Below, one piece after another: positions 35,504 through 43,568 of a stretch of DNA of 64,000 bases. The DNA is from Pseudomonas fluorescens (lineage in GTDB: Bacteria > Pseudomonadota > Gammaproteobacteria > Pseudomonadales > Pseudomonadaceae). The translations under genes and the position numbers were made by a program. Below the pieces are notes generated by a model, which did no database searches, was not told the origin of the DNA, and saw only the letters and a list, made by a program, of their open reading frames with translations. The stretch lies in assembly GCF_001648775.1 (NCBI RefSeq), contig NZ_LVEJ01000033.1, positions 1 to 64,000 of the forward strand. Direction: 5' to 3'. The first letter of the stretch is position 1. Each line of letters begins with the position of its first letter.

Positions 35504-35525
35504 TTTATAGAGCAGGCGTTAGATC
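35504..35525 (-). promoter_or_regulatory. Inferred ECF-type promoter of yejABEF
   Basis: On the minus strand the box reads CTAA (35522-35519), nine bases, then TATAAA (35509-35504). It is followed by GCCGGCC and, 18 nt after TATAAA, CAT. The same layout precedes the two TonB receptors at 38271-38292 and 42558-42579: 14-16 of 22 bases match in pairwise comparison. I infer recognition by the FecI-type sigma factor at 43565-44071. Confidence 0.55.
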
Positions 35526-35560
35526 AATAGGAGACTAAAACCCGCCCACTCTGATCATTT

Positions 35561-38215
35561 TCAAAACTTGTAACTGACCCGCGTGTACAGCGTCCGGCCA
35601 AACGGATCGCCGTATTTCGGGTCGTAACCGCTTTGGAAGGTGTAGGTCTGGTTGCTGAACGGCGGCTCGCGGTCGAACAGGTTTTTCGCGCCGAGGGTCA
35701 CGCTGAGGGTTTTGCGCCAGGTGTACGTGCCGGCCAGATCCCAGACGTTGTAAGAACCGACGTAGTCGTGCGTCTCGCGATCGGAGTCGTGATAGCCGCT
35801 GGTGTAGCGGTTGGTCAGGCTCGCGCCGAACGGGCCGTAATTCCAGCTGCCGGTCAGGCTGTGGCGCCAGCGCGCGACGGCACCGGCCGAAGCGAAATCA
35901 CCACCACGAAAGTCGCCCAGTTTGTCGATGTAATCGCCCTTGAGCTGTTGCTGGTAGTCATAACGGGTGACGTAGGTGCCTTGCAGACCGATGCCGAAAT
36001 TACCGTACGGCGTGCTCGGCAAACGGTAATCGAAGCTGACATCGACGCCATTGGTTTTGATCTTGCCGAGGTTGGCCAGCCCGGTGACGACATGGTCGAT
36101 CGAGCCATCAGCCTTGCGCACCAAATGATCCGGGTACAAACCGGGGTCCTCGAACACCGCCGATTCAGGGAACTCGGCAATCTGGTTGGCGATGTCGATC
36201 CACCAGAAATCCAGCCCGGCCGTCAGGCGCTCGAATGGCTGATAGACAAACCCGAGGGTGACGTTGCGTGCAGTTTCCGGACTCAGGTCGGTGTTGCCGC
36301 CGCTGGTGCGGTTGAACTGTTGCGCACAGTCACGGTTGGCGATCCCGCCGTTGCTCGGATTCCCCCCGGGGCAAAGACGCGGATCGTTGTAGTTGGCGAT
36401 GGTGAAACTGGTGAAGGTCGGGTTGTACAGCTCATACAACGACGGCGCGCGGAAGCCTTCACTGTAGGCACCGCGCACCACCAGTTCCTTGAATGGCTGG
36501 AAGCGGAACGAGTATTTCGGATTGGTGGTGCTGCCGAAGTCGCTGTATTTGTCGTGACGCACAGCGGCGGACAACTCCAGGCTGTCGAGCACCGGCACGT
36601 TGACCTCAGCGTATTGCGCCGAGACGCTGCGATCACCGGCCACGCTGCCATTCGGGTCAACGCCCAGGCTCTGCACATCACCGGCAAACGCCGCGAAATC
36701 CTGATGAAAATCTTCCTTGCGATACTCGCCGCCCAGCGCCAGTGCCGAAGGGCCGGCACCGAACCAGTCGCCAATCTCGCGGCTGACGCGCCCGTCGATG
36801 GCTTTGACACGCCCGACCGCCGTGGCGTAATCGCCATCCACCGCGTTGGCGGCCAACAGCGCTGAACCGGCGGCCGTCTGTGGCCCGAACGGATTGATCA
36901 CACCGTTGGCAATGCCGGCACTGACGGCGCGGTCGTTGACGTAGCCGGACTCGATACTGTTGATGACCTTGTTCTGGTTGTACGAAGCGCCAACGTTGTA
37001 ATCCCAACCGACCAGAGTGCCATCGAAACTCAGCAGCAAGCGCTGGCCGGTGTTGTCGTCCTCATGCTGACGCGCGCCGACTGCGGTTTCTCGCCAGTTC
37101 ACATCCACCGGTTGCGTCGGGTCGAGGGCAAAGCCGTTGGGCCCCGGAGTGATGCCGTTACCGGGATAGAACGCAGTGCCCGGGTTGACCTGATTACCCA
37201 TCAACGTGCCCGGGCCGATCTGTGTGCGGTTTTCGTTGCGCGCCCAGAAATATTCGAGGCTGACGTTGTGATCGTCCGAAAGCTTGCCGGTGGCTTTGGC
37301 GAAGGCCGACGTCTTCTCGGTTTCCGGGACCAGATCGAGGTAGTTCCACAGGCTTTGCCGGCAGATGCCGTTGCGCGCGAGCAAACCCGGCGCGTTGCAG
37401 CCGGAGCCGGCCAATGGGTTGGTGGCGTTGCTGCCCTGACTCCAGTTGGCCGGCGATGCGGTGCCGGAGGTGTAATCGAGCCCGCGGTTGGGCTGATAGT
37501 TGTAGGTGTAACCGCGATCTTCGGCGGCCAGCCGTTGCTGTTTGTCGTAACTGACCACGGCGAACACGTTGAAGCGATCATCCTGCAAATCACCGAAGCC
37601 CCAACTGCCGCTGAAGTTACGGCTCTCACCGCCACCGGCATGCGTCGGTGTGTCGTAGTTGGTACTGATCTGGCCATCAGTCAGGCTGGTTTTGGTGATG
37701 AAGTTGATCACCCCGCCAATCGCATCGGTGCCATACAGCGCCGATGCGCCATCACGCAGCACCTCGACCCGGTCAATGGCAGCGAACGGGATGGTGTTGA
37801 GATCAACCCCGGAACCGTTGATCGCGTTGGTCGCGTTGTTGCTCAGACGACGACCGTTGAGCAGCACCAGCGTCTTGTTCGCACCGATGCCACGCAAATC
37901 TGCATACGACGCGCCGCCACTGCTCGACCCTACCGAGCGACCGGAGCCAACGGAAGACTGGTTGGCGGAGATGCGGCTGACCAGTTCCTCGGTGGTGGAC
38001 ACGCCCTGCTCGCGCAGCTCTTCGACGCGCAGGATGGTCACCGGCACTGCGGTTTCTGCATCGACCCGGCGGATTGCCGTGCCGGTGACTTCGACCCGTT
38101 GCAGTTGCGTGGTCGGTTCGGTTGCGGTGCTGTCGGCAGCGAACGCCGGCAGGGTGTTGATTGCCAGCAGCAAGGCCAGGCTCAAAGGCGATTTAACCGG
38201 TGAAAACTGAATCAT
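35561..38215 (-). CDS. TonB-dependent receptor (no signalling domain)
   Basis: An 884-residue outer-membrane receptor. It has a signal peptide of about 26 residues (PAFA/ADS), a plug domain (about 40-165) with LVLLNGRRLSNN and ALYGTDAIGGVINF, and a 22-strand barrel ending in YTRVSYKF with terminal Phe. Two cysteine pairs in extracellular loops are visible (CNAPGLLARNGIC; CPGGN..RDC). There is no STN domain, so it cannot itself signal to a FecR. It closely resembles the plug of the receptor at 39581-42502. The ligand is unknown; the adjoining yejABEF suggests a peptide or peptide-linked compound. Confidence 0.9.
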   Translation of the reverse strand: MIQFSPVKSPLSLALLLAINTLPAFAADSTATEPTTQLQRVEVTGTAIRRVDAETAVPVTILRVEELREQGVSTTEELVSRISANQSSVGSGRSVGSSSGGASYADLRGIGANKTLVLLNGRRLSNNATNAINGSGVDLNTIPFAAIDRVEVLRDGASALYGTDAIGGVINFITKTSLTDGQISTNYDTPTHAGGGESRNFSGSWGFGDLQDDRFNVFAVVSYDKQQRLAAEDRGYTYNYQPNRGLDYTSGTASPANWSQGSNATNPLAGSGCNAPGLLARNGICRQSLWNYLDLVPETEKTSAFAKATGKLSDDHNVSLEYFWARNENRTQIGPGTLMGNQVNPGTAFYPGNGITPGPNGFALDPTQPVDVNWRETAVGARQHEDDNTGQRLLLSFDGTLVGWDYNVGASYNQNKVINSIESGYVNDRAVSAGIANGVINPFGPQTAAGSALLAANAVDGDYATAVGRVKAIDGRVSREIGDWFGAGPSALALGGEYRKEDFHQDFAAFAGDVQSLGVDPNGSVAGDRSVSAQYAEVNVPVLDSLELSAAVRHDKYSDFGSTTNPKYSFRFQPFKELVVRGAYSEGFRAPSLYELYNPTFTSFTIANYNDPRLCPGGNPSNGGIANRDCAQQFNRTSGGNTDLSPETARNVTLGFVYQPFERLTAGLDFWWIDIANQIAEFPESAVFEDPGLYPDHLVRKADGSIDHVVTGLANLGKIKTNGVDVSFDYRLPSTPYGNFGIGLQGTYVTRYDYQQQLKGDYIDKLGDFRGGDFASAGAVARWRHSLTGSWNYGPFGASLTNRYTSGYHDSDRETHDYVGSYNVWDLAGTYTWRKTLSVTLGAKNLFDREPPFSNQTYTFQSGYDPKYGDPFGRTLYTRVSYKF

Positions 38216-38222
38216 GAACAGC

Positions 38223-38252
38223 CATCCCTGCGTTTTGGTTTATGCAGGGATG
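38223..38252 (-). promoter_or_regulatory. Leader hairpin covering the ribosome-binding site of TonB receptor 1
   Basis: On the minus strand CATCCCTGC and GCAGGGATG (9 bp, perfect) enclose a 12-nt loop. The 3' arm contains the AGGGA that serves as Shine-Dalgarno before the ATG at 38215. Folding would hide the ribosome site. A similar hairpin sits at the same place before TonB receptor 2. Confidence 0.6.
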
Positions 38253-38270
38253 TGCGATGACGCAGGAGGA

Positions 38271-38292
38271 TTTATAGGGCGCGGTTTAGACC
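38271..38292 (-). promoter_or_regulatory. Inferred ECF-type promoter of TonB receptor 1
   Basis: The minus strand reads GGTCTAA, then ACCGCGCCC ending in TATAAA. It matches 18 of 22 bases of the box before TonB receptor 2. TATAAA ends 56 nt from the receptor start codon, exactly the distance found for receptor 2. Confidence 0.65.
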
Positions 38293-38333
38293 GTTGGGTG
38301 ATGAGGTTATGCAATAAATGCCATGCCTGCCTA

Positions 38334-38837
38334 TCAAGCCAATGCCATCTCTCTCAGCAACCGGGTATCCAGACCAAAACGTTCTTGAGAGACCATCTTG
38401 AATTGCCCCTCTGCCAGCTCGCAGCTCACCAGCAGATTCCACGAGTGGCGGGTTGCTGCCGAGGGGATCAGGATAAACGGATGCTCATCCAGTAAAGCGT
38501 CGGCAAACCGCTGCTGATTGGGCGACGGCCACGCGGGGCTCAACCAGTAAGGATTCGGTACCTCTTCGGGCTGAACGACTTTGACCCGTGCATCGCGGAT
38601 GACTTCAAAGCACGTCAGTACATAAGGTTCTCTGTCCAGTGCATCAAAACTGTTATTGGCTGCCACCTCCAGAATGGCCGAGGACGGGTCAACAGATGCA
38701 TAGACGACGCGCCGACCAGGCGCATTCCATCGACCGCCCTTCAGTTTTGACCCCATCCCGCGGTCCCACGTATCGCCATAGGCCTCCTGACCCAGGCGCC
38801 AGCCATACCAGTGCCCTTCCCAGGGCAAGGGATTCAT
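38334..38837 (-). CDS. RES-domain toxin (NAD+-degrading type)
   Basis: A 167-residue RES family protein. The conserved region GGRWNAPGRRVVYAS, with the RES arginine and tyrosine, is followed by SSAILEV and later the Ser-containing end region. Characterised RES toxins deplete NAD+ as phosphorylases and arrest growth. I chose the ATG at 38837, which forms an ATGA overlap with the antitoxin stop; the in-frame sequence upstream belongs to the antitoxin gene in another frame. The antitoxin-first, overlapping order is normal for this class. Confidence 0.85.
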   Translation of the reverse strand: MNPLPWEGHWYGWRLGQEAYGDTWDRGMGSKLKGGRWNAPGRRVVYASVDPSSAILEVAANNSFDALDREPYVLTCFEVIRDARVKVVQPEEVPNPYWLSPAWPSPNQQRFADALLDEHPFILIPSAATRHSWNLLVSCELAEGQFKMVSQERFGLDTRLLREMALA

Positions 38838-39310
38838 GGGTAACCCCCGTACATGATTTGACACAAGTATTGCTCCACCATCTGGAAACCCAGTGGATGG
38901 CGGGTCAATTCCAACGGCACGTAGCCGTTGAGGTAAGGGGTGGGCTTCTGCATCCACAGCTCTGCCTGAGTCAGTCCGCCGAACGCCCGGGTGGCCATCT
39001 CCAACACCAGCGCGTATTGGTAGGCGACGACACTCTGTTGGGGGTCCAGCCGTACCGATTTTCCTTCCCTCAACAGCCGCCGCACGGTTCTGACAGACTT
39101 GCCGGTGATGCGTTTGACCATGTCTTCGCGCAGGTACATCTCGGAAGTCGAAAGCATGTTGACGACGTCGTTCAGCGCAAAGCCCTCGTCCGTCAGGCGG
39201 ACAATCAGCATGGCGTCGTCACCGAGGTCCTGGCCGTTCACGAGCAGATCGACAGGCTTGCCCGCGACCTTCTTCAGTCCCGTCAGCCGGGGCACTTTGG
39301 GTGTGGGCAT
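38834..39310 (-). CDS. Xre/MbcA/ParS-family antitoxin (DUF2384)
   Basis: A 158-residue antitoxin. An N-terminal Xre-like helical region (about 45-100) precedes the DUF2384 toxin-binding domain, recognisable by AELWMQKPTPYLNGYVPLEL and the terminal YGGYP. It should neutralise the RES toxin and repress its own promoter. I chose the ATG at 39310 because GGAGG lies 8 nt upstream; an ATG five codons earlier is possible. It is translationally coupled to the toxin. Confidence 0.85.
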   Translation of the reverse strand: MPTPKVPRLTGLKKVAGKPVDLLVNGQDLGDDAMLIVRLTDEGFALNDVVNMLSTSEMYLREDMVKRITGKSVRTVRRLLREGKSVRLDPQQSVVAYQYALVLEMATRAFGGLTQAELWMQKPTPYLNGYVPLELTRHPLGFQMVEQYLCQIMYGGYP

Positions 39311-39580
39311 CGGGACATCCTCCATGGGGCATCTGGCGCGATCGTCGATCCAGAAATTGCGCAGGGAATAAACAGAGGTTTCATGCTCGTGGTGTGGGAT
39401 TCGCATCTTTCATCCTTTTTCTGGGCTCTGGGCGTTCAAGCCGCTCAGCGACTTCAATGTCATGGCCGATGCTATAGATCGCGCTTCCGACGACCAACCT
39501 GAAAAAGTCGTCGGAAATATCCCCCACATTGCCCAAACAACTCCGGTTTCCGTAGGACGTAAACGCAGTACTGGCGCCGT
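39311..39580. other. Spacer between antitoxin and TonB receptor 2
   Basis: About 270 nt with no gene I can support. An in-frame stretch on minus (39381-39580) has no family resemblance and runs into the receptor end. The toxin-antitoxin promoter should lie here. Its base composition is slightly AT-richer than the receptors. Confidence 0.4.
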
Positions 39581-42502
39581 TTAACTGCCGAAGTGATAAC
39601 TCACATCCAGCCACCACTGGCGCCCGTACGGGTCATAGTTGCCGGTCGGGTAATACGGCCAGCCGGCCGAGTCATCGTGTTTGATCTGATTGAGGACGTT
39701 GTTCACCGTCAAACCGACGCTCGCGCGGTCATTCAATTTGTAACGCGCACTGGCGTTGAACACCGTCCACGGTGACAGGCGCCCGTCACCCGCGCCGTTG
39801 GTGACCGAGCCGTAGCGAATGCCCATCAGCGTCGCCGTGGCTTGCTGATAGTCCCAGGTCAGGCTGGCGTTGACCTTGCTGCGCCAGTCGTAGTTGGTAC
39901 GCGAGGTGCGCAAGTCCTGGGTCGGCGCCTCCTCCGACTCCTTGTAGTAATGCGAAAGCACCAGGGTGTAACCCAGTGCCGAACTGAATGCGCCGTACTG
40001 CCCGGCGCCCCAGCGGATATTGCTCTTGAAATCGAGGCCGCTGACCCGTTCGCTGGCAGCGTTGATTGCGTTGACCCGCACGCGATTCAATTGGTTGGGA
40101 TCAACCGCAGCATTGCCAGCGTTGCGATCAATGCGCGCCAGGGTCGACTGGCAATTGGCCGAGTTGATGTCCTGCGTGCCATTGCGGCATTCGTTTTCCT
40201 GCTGCAGCAAGCGGTTTTCATCGACGGTGGTCAGCAAGTCGTCGATCTCGACACGCCAGAAATCCGTGGAGAAATCGAAGTTGCGCGACGGCGACCAGAC
40301 AAACCCGTACGTCCACGATTTGCCGCGTTCGGACTCCAGATCCGCCGTGCCGCTCTGGGTGTAATCGACCCGTCCACGATCACACGCGCCCTCGACGCCC
40401 TGGCTGCAACCGTAGTAGTCGATCTGCGCCGGGTAGTAGCCGTTGCTGTCGGATTGATAGATGTAGTTCAGGTCCGGCGCGCGGAAACTGGTGCCGTAAC
40501 TGCCGCGCAACAACAGGCTGGTCACCGGCCGCCATTCCAGGCCGAGGTTGTAGGTTTTTTGCTGCTCGGTGCGGCCACTGAATTTGTATTGATCCCAACG
40601 CCCCGCCGCCGTCGCCAGCACGGTGTCGGTGACCGGAATGCTGAGCTCGCCACCGGCCGCATAACGCTTGCGCGAACCGCCGGAGCTTTGCGCCGGGCTG
40701 ACGCCATAGAAGGTGCCATCGTTGAGGCCGTCATCCGGGTCAACGCGGTATTCCTGCTTGCCCGCCTCCAGCACCCCGGCGAAGCCCACAGGACCGGCCG
40801 GCAGGTCAAACAGATCACCATTGACCGAGGCGTTGTAACTGGTCGACACCGATTTGCTGCTCTGGGTCAGGTTGCCGCGAAACTGCTGCCACTCCTGCGG
40901 TGTCAGCGGCCGATCGAGACGCGAGGCATCCGGGGCGAATACCGGATAGCCGCCGCTGACGCCCAGTTGCGGGCCGAGGTAGAAGTCCTGAATCGACGAC
41001 AGTGGCGTATAGCGCGTGGTCCTGACGCTGCGATATTCCGAGCGATTGGCCGCCAGATCATAACTCCAGCCGGTGTCGGCAATCTTGTCCGACAAGCCCA
41101 GGGTGCCGGTCCACGAGGTGTCGCGCCACTTGCTGTTGTTGCTGGTGCGCCCACCGATTTCTTCCTCACCGAAACGCCGATACCAACGCTCCAGATTACC
41201 GCTGTTCTGATTGATGAAATCCGGCGAGGTGAAGGTCGGGCCACGCGTGTTGTTCTGGATGTGATCGAGGCCGTACATCAAGTCGGCAAAGACCTGCCCG
41301 CTGTCGCTGAAATGCCAGGTGCCACGGGTGTAGCCGTCGTAGTTTTCTTTCTGGGTCTGAATGGTCCAGTAATCGTTGTACATCTGATCGGTGCGGCAAC
41401 GTCCACCACTGTTGAACAGTTTGTTATCGAAGGTGCCTTGATAAGCGCCGCAGCCCGGGCCCAGATAACGGCTGTTGCTCAGGTCACGCCGGTAACCGAC
41501 ATCGGCCAGCGGGCCGCTTTGCATGAAGCCACGGTCATCCGCCCAGATCGGATCGCGCTGAGTCAGCTCAAGGCCGAACAATCCGTCGAAGTCACCCCAA
41601 CTGCCGCCGCCGCTGAGCTGCAGGCGCTGATTGTCGCCGCCGCCGCGTTCCGTCGTGCCGCCCTTCAAGTTGACGTCGATGCCATTGATCTGCTTCTTGA
41701 GGATGATGTTGACCACCCCGGCAATCGCGTCCGAACCGTAAATCGCCGAAGCGCCGCTGCTGAGGATTTCGATGCGTTCGATGACCGCCGAAGGAATGTT
41801 CGCCAGGTTGGTGAAATTGACTTTGCCGTCGTACGGCGTCGGGTAATCGGCAACGCGCCGGCCGTTGATCAACACCAGCGTGTGGTTGGGGCCGAGGCCG
41901 CGCAAGTTGAGCGCACTGGCCGCCGGCTGCCAGGTGTTGCCGTAGTCTTCGCCCTGGGTCATGCCGGTGTTTTGTGTCTGCGTGGCCAAGGCGTCATAGA
42001 CGTTCTTGTAGCCACGCGCTTCCATTTCCTCATGGGTGATGACGTTGACCGGCGTGGCGCCATCGCTCTGTGCGCGAGCAATGCGCGAGCCAGTGACGGT
42101 GACTTTTTCCATGCGGTAATCGGCGCTGGTGGCGGGTGCCACGGCGCTGACTTTGGCGGGCGTCGGCACCACCGCATCAGCCTCGCGAACGCTCAAGCCC
42201 TGCGCACTTTGCTCGACTTGCAGCCCACTGCCGAGTAGCGCTTTCTCCACCGCCTGACGCCCGCCCAACGCGCCGCGCACGGCCGTACTGCGCTTGCCTT
42301 GCACCAGTTGCTGACTGAACGAAATCGGCACACCGGTCTGCCGCGAGATGTCCAGCAGTACCTCGTCGAGCGCGCCACTGGCGATATCGAACGTAAACAC
42401 CACCGCCGCAGGTTCCTGGGCAAAAACGGTCGCGGGGGCAATGCCCGTCACCAAGGCAGCGGCGAGGGTCAATCGAGGCAATTGTTGTTTGAGTAAGAAC
42501 AT
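39581..42502 (-). CDS. TonB-dependent receptor with STN signalling domain
   Basis: A 973-residue FecA-like transducer. It has a signal peptide (about 1-29, TVFAQE), an STN (secretin/TonB short N-terminal) domain at about 35-110 (FDIASGALDEVLLDISRQTGV), and a plug at about 140-270 with LVLINGRRVADYP and AIYGSDAIAGVVNI. The barrel ends in WLDVSYHFGS. The STN domain contacts FecR in the periplasm, and the fecR/fecI pair is immediately upstream, so ligand binding should switch on the sigma factor. The start is the ATG at 42502; the frame stays open 70 codons further, but that part covers the promoter and hairpin. Confidence 0.92.
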   Translation of the reverse strand: MFLLKQQLPRLTLAAALVTGIAPATVFAQEPAAVVFTFDIASGALDEVLLDISRQTGVPISFSQQLVQGKRSTAVRGALGGRQAVEKALLGSGLQVEQSAQGLSVREADAVVPTPAKVSAVAPATSADYRMEKVTVTGSRIARAQSDGATPVNVITHEEMEARGYKNVYDALATQTQNTGMTQGEDYGNTWQPAASALNLRGLGPNHTLVLINGRRVADYPTPYDGKVNFTNLANIPSAVIERIEILSSGASAIYGSDAIAGVVNIILKKQINGIDVNLKGGTTERGGGDNQRLQLSGGGSWGDFDGLFGLELTQRDPIWADDRGFMQSGPLADVGYRRDLSNSRYLGPGCGAYQGTFDNKLFNSGGRCRTDQMYNDYWTIQTQKENYDGYTRGTWHFSDSGQVFADLMYGLDHIQNNTRGPTFTSPDFINQNSGNLERWYRRFGEEEIGGRTSNNSKWRDTSWTGTLGLSDKIADTGWSYDLAANRSEYRSVRTTRYTPLSSIQDFYLGPQLGVSGGYPVFAPDASRLDRPLTPQEWQQFRGNLTQSSKSVSTSYNASVNGDLFDLPAGPVGFAGVLEAGKQEYRVDPDDGLNDGTFYGVSPAQSSGGSRKRYAAGGELSIPVTDTVLATAAGRWDQYKFSGRTEQQKTYNLGLEWRPVTSLLLRGSYGTSFRAPDLNYIYQSDSNGYYPAQIDYYGCSQGVEGACDRGRVDYTQSGTADLESERGKSWTYGFVWSPSRNFDFSTDFWRVEIDDLLTTVDENRLLQQENECRNGTQDINSANCQSTLARIDRNAGNAAVDPNQLNRVRVNAINAASERVSGLDFKSNIRWGAGQYGAFSSALGYTLVLSHYYKESEEAPTQDLRTSRTNYDWRSKVNASLTWDYQQATATLMGIRYGSVTNGAGDGRLSPWTVFNASARYKLNDRASVGLTVNNVLNQIKHDDSAGWPYYPTGNYDPYGRQWWLDVSYHFGS

Positions 42503-42510
42503 CGGGGGGC

Positions 42511-42537
42511 TTCCCTGTTGAAGGCGTCTGCAGGGAA
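42511..42537 (-). promoter_or_regulatory. Leader hairpin covering the ribosome-binding site of TonB receptor 2
   Basis: The minus strand TTCCCTG and CAGGGAA (7 bp, perfect) enclose a 13-nt loop, and AGGGAAG is the likely Shine-Dalgarno for the ATG at 42502. Position, loop size and core (CCCTG/CAGGG) match the hairpin before TonB receptor 1. Confidence 0.6.
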
Positions 42538-42557
42538 TGAGCAGCGGGCCGGCGCTT

Positions 42558-42579
42558 TTTATAGGGCGACGATTAGTCC
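42558..42579 (-). promoter_or_regulatory. Inferred ECF-type promoter of TonB receptor 2
   Basis: The minus strand reads GGACTAA, then TCGTCGCCC ending in TATAAA. It lies within 40 nt of the fecR stop, and its 56-nt distance to the ATG equals that of receptor 1. It is the most likely target of the adjacent FecI-type sigma factor. Confidence 0.65.
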
Positions 42580-42614
42580 AAGAAGTCATATCGCTATAAC
42601 CAACACACCCGCCG

Positions 42615-43568
42615 TTACAGGACTGGCCGTGGTTCGACGCTGACCCAGTAGGGGTTGTGCCAGATGACGCGGATTGGCAGTGAGCGTTCCAGCAACTGCA
42701 ACGTGCGGTCACTGTCGTCGAGTGGATAGAGGCCGCTGAGGCGTAAGCCGGCGACCTCCGGGCTCAGGTGCAAGACGCCACGGCGGTAAGTGCGCAGGCT
42801 GTCGATGACCTCGCTGAGCGGCCGGTCACGCACCTCAAGCCGCCCTTGCAGCCAGGCACTTTCGTGGCCCTTGCTGCGCTCCACCGAGAGCATGCCCGCG
42901 CCGTTGAACAGCGCGCTCTGCCCCGCCGTCACCACTTGCCGCGCACCGCTCGCGGTGACCACTTCGACCTGCGAATGAAGCATGACCAGGCGCGTAGTCT
43001 CGTCGCCTTGCCGCACCAGAAACCGCGTGCCGAGCGCACGCATGCGCCCGTGCGCAGTCTCGACCACAAACGGCCGCGACGGATCCTTGGCCACGTCCAC
43101 CAGCAACTCGCCGCTGCGCAATGCCAGCAGCCGCTGATCGCTGTCGAAGAAAGGCACCACGCGACTGCGCGCATTCAGTGTCAGCGCACTGCCATCGGCC
43201 AGCACAAAATCACGCCGCTCGCCGGTGCCGGTGGCCAACTCTCCCGCCTCTGGCAACCAGCCAAAACGCCGTCCGAGCAGTCCCGCCAGCAGCGCGATAC
43301 CGAGCACACTCAAACTGCCGCTGATAAACCGCCGGCGGCTCGAAGGCGCATTCAAACTGTGCAGCAGACTGTTGCGCGGCAGCCCGCGCAACGTCGGATT
43401 GCGCAGCAGATTCAGACCACCGCCCATTTGCTCAATGATCTGTTGGTGGCGTGGATCCGCCACGCGCCAGGCCTCGAACGCCGCCCGTTCAGCCAGGCTG
43501 ACTTCGCCCGATTGCAGCAACGCCAGCCATTGCGCCGCTTCGTCGATCACCGCCTCATCCGCCCTCAT
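42615..43568 (-). CDS. FecR-type anti-sigma factor/sensor
   Basis: A 317-residue FecR family protein. The N-terminal DUF4880 cytoplasmic domain (about 10-55, AAQWLALLQSGEVSLAE) binds the sigma factor. One membrane segment lies at about 83-100, directly after the twin-arginine-like SSRRRFISG. The periplasmic FecR domain (about 115-215) is followed by the STN-contacting C-terminus. It passes the signal from the receptor at 39581-42502 to the sigma factor. Its start overlaps the sigma gene stop by 4 nt. Confidence 0.93.
   Translation of the reverse strand: MRADEAVIDEAAQWLALLQSGEVSLAERAAFEAWRVADPRHQQIIEQMGGGLNLLRNPTLRGLPRNSLLHSLNAPSSRRRFISGSLSVLGIALLAGLLGRRFGWLPEAGELATGTGERRDFVLADGSALTLNARSRVVPFFDSDQRLLALRSGELLVDVAKDPSRPFVVETAHGRMRALGTRFLVRQGDETTRLVMLHSQVEVVTASGARQVVTAGQSALFNGAGMLSVERSKGHESAWLQGRLEVRDRPLSEVIDSLRTYRRGVLHLSPEVAGLRLSGLYPLDDSDRTLQLLERSLPIRVIWHNPYWVSVEPRPVL

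Noticed and set aside
38223..38252. Reading the hairpin before TonB receptor 1 as a terminator
   Set aside because: It lies upstream of the receptor start on the coding strand, has no T-run, and a matching hairpin stands at the same place before receptor 2, so a leader role fits better.
39381..39617. Small minus-strand open frame between antitoxin and TonB receptor 2
   Set aside because: It overlaps the receptor end, lacks a ribosome site and shows no family resemblance.
39842..42238. A 798-codon open frame on plus, opposite TonB receptor 2
   Set aside because: It has no recognisable domain and a composition typical of antisense frames, and the receptor on minus is complete.
42503..42712. 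N-terminal extension of TonB receptor 2
   Set aside because: It would run through the inferred promoter, the leader hairpin and the end of fecR, and it hides the signal peptide that begins at 42502.
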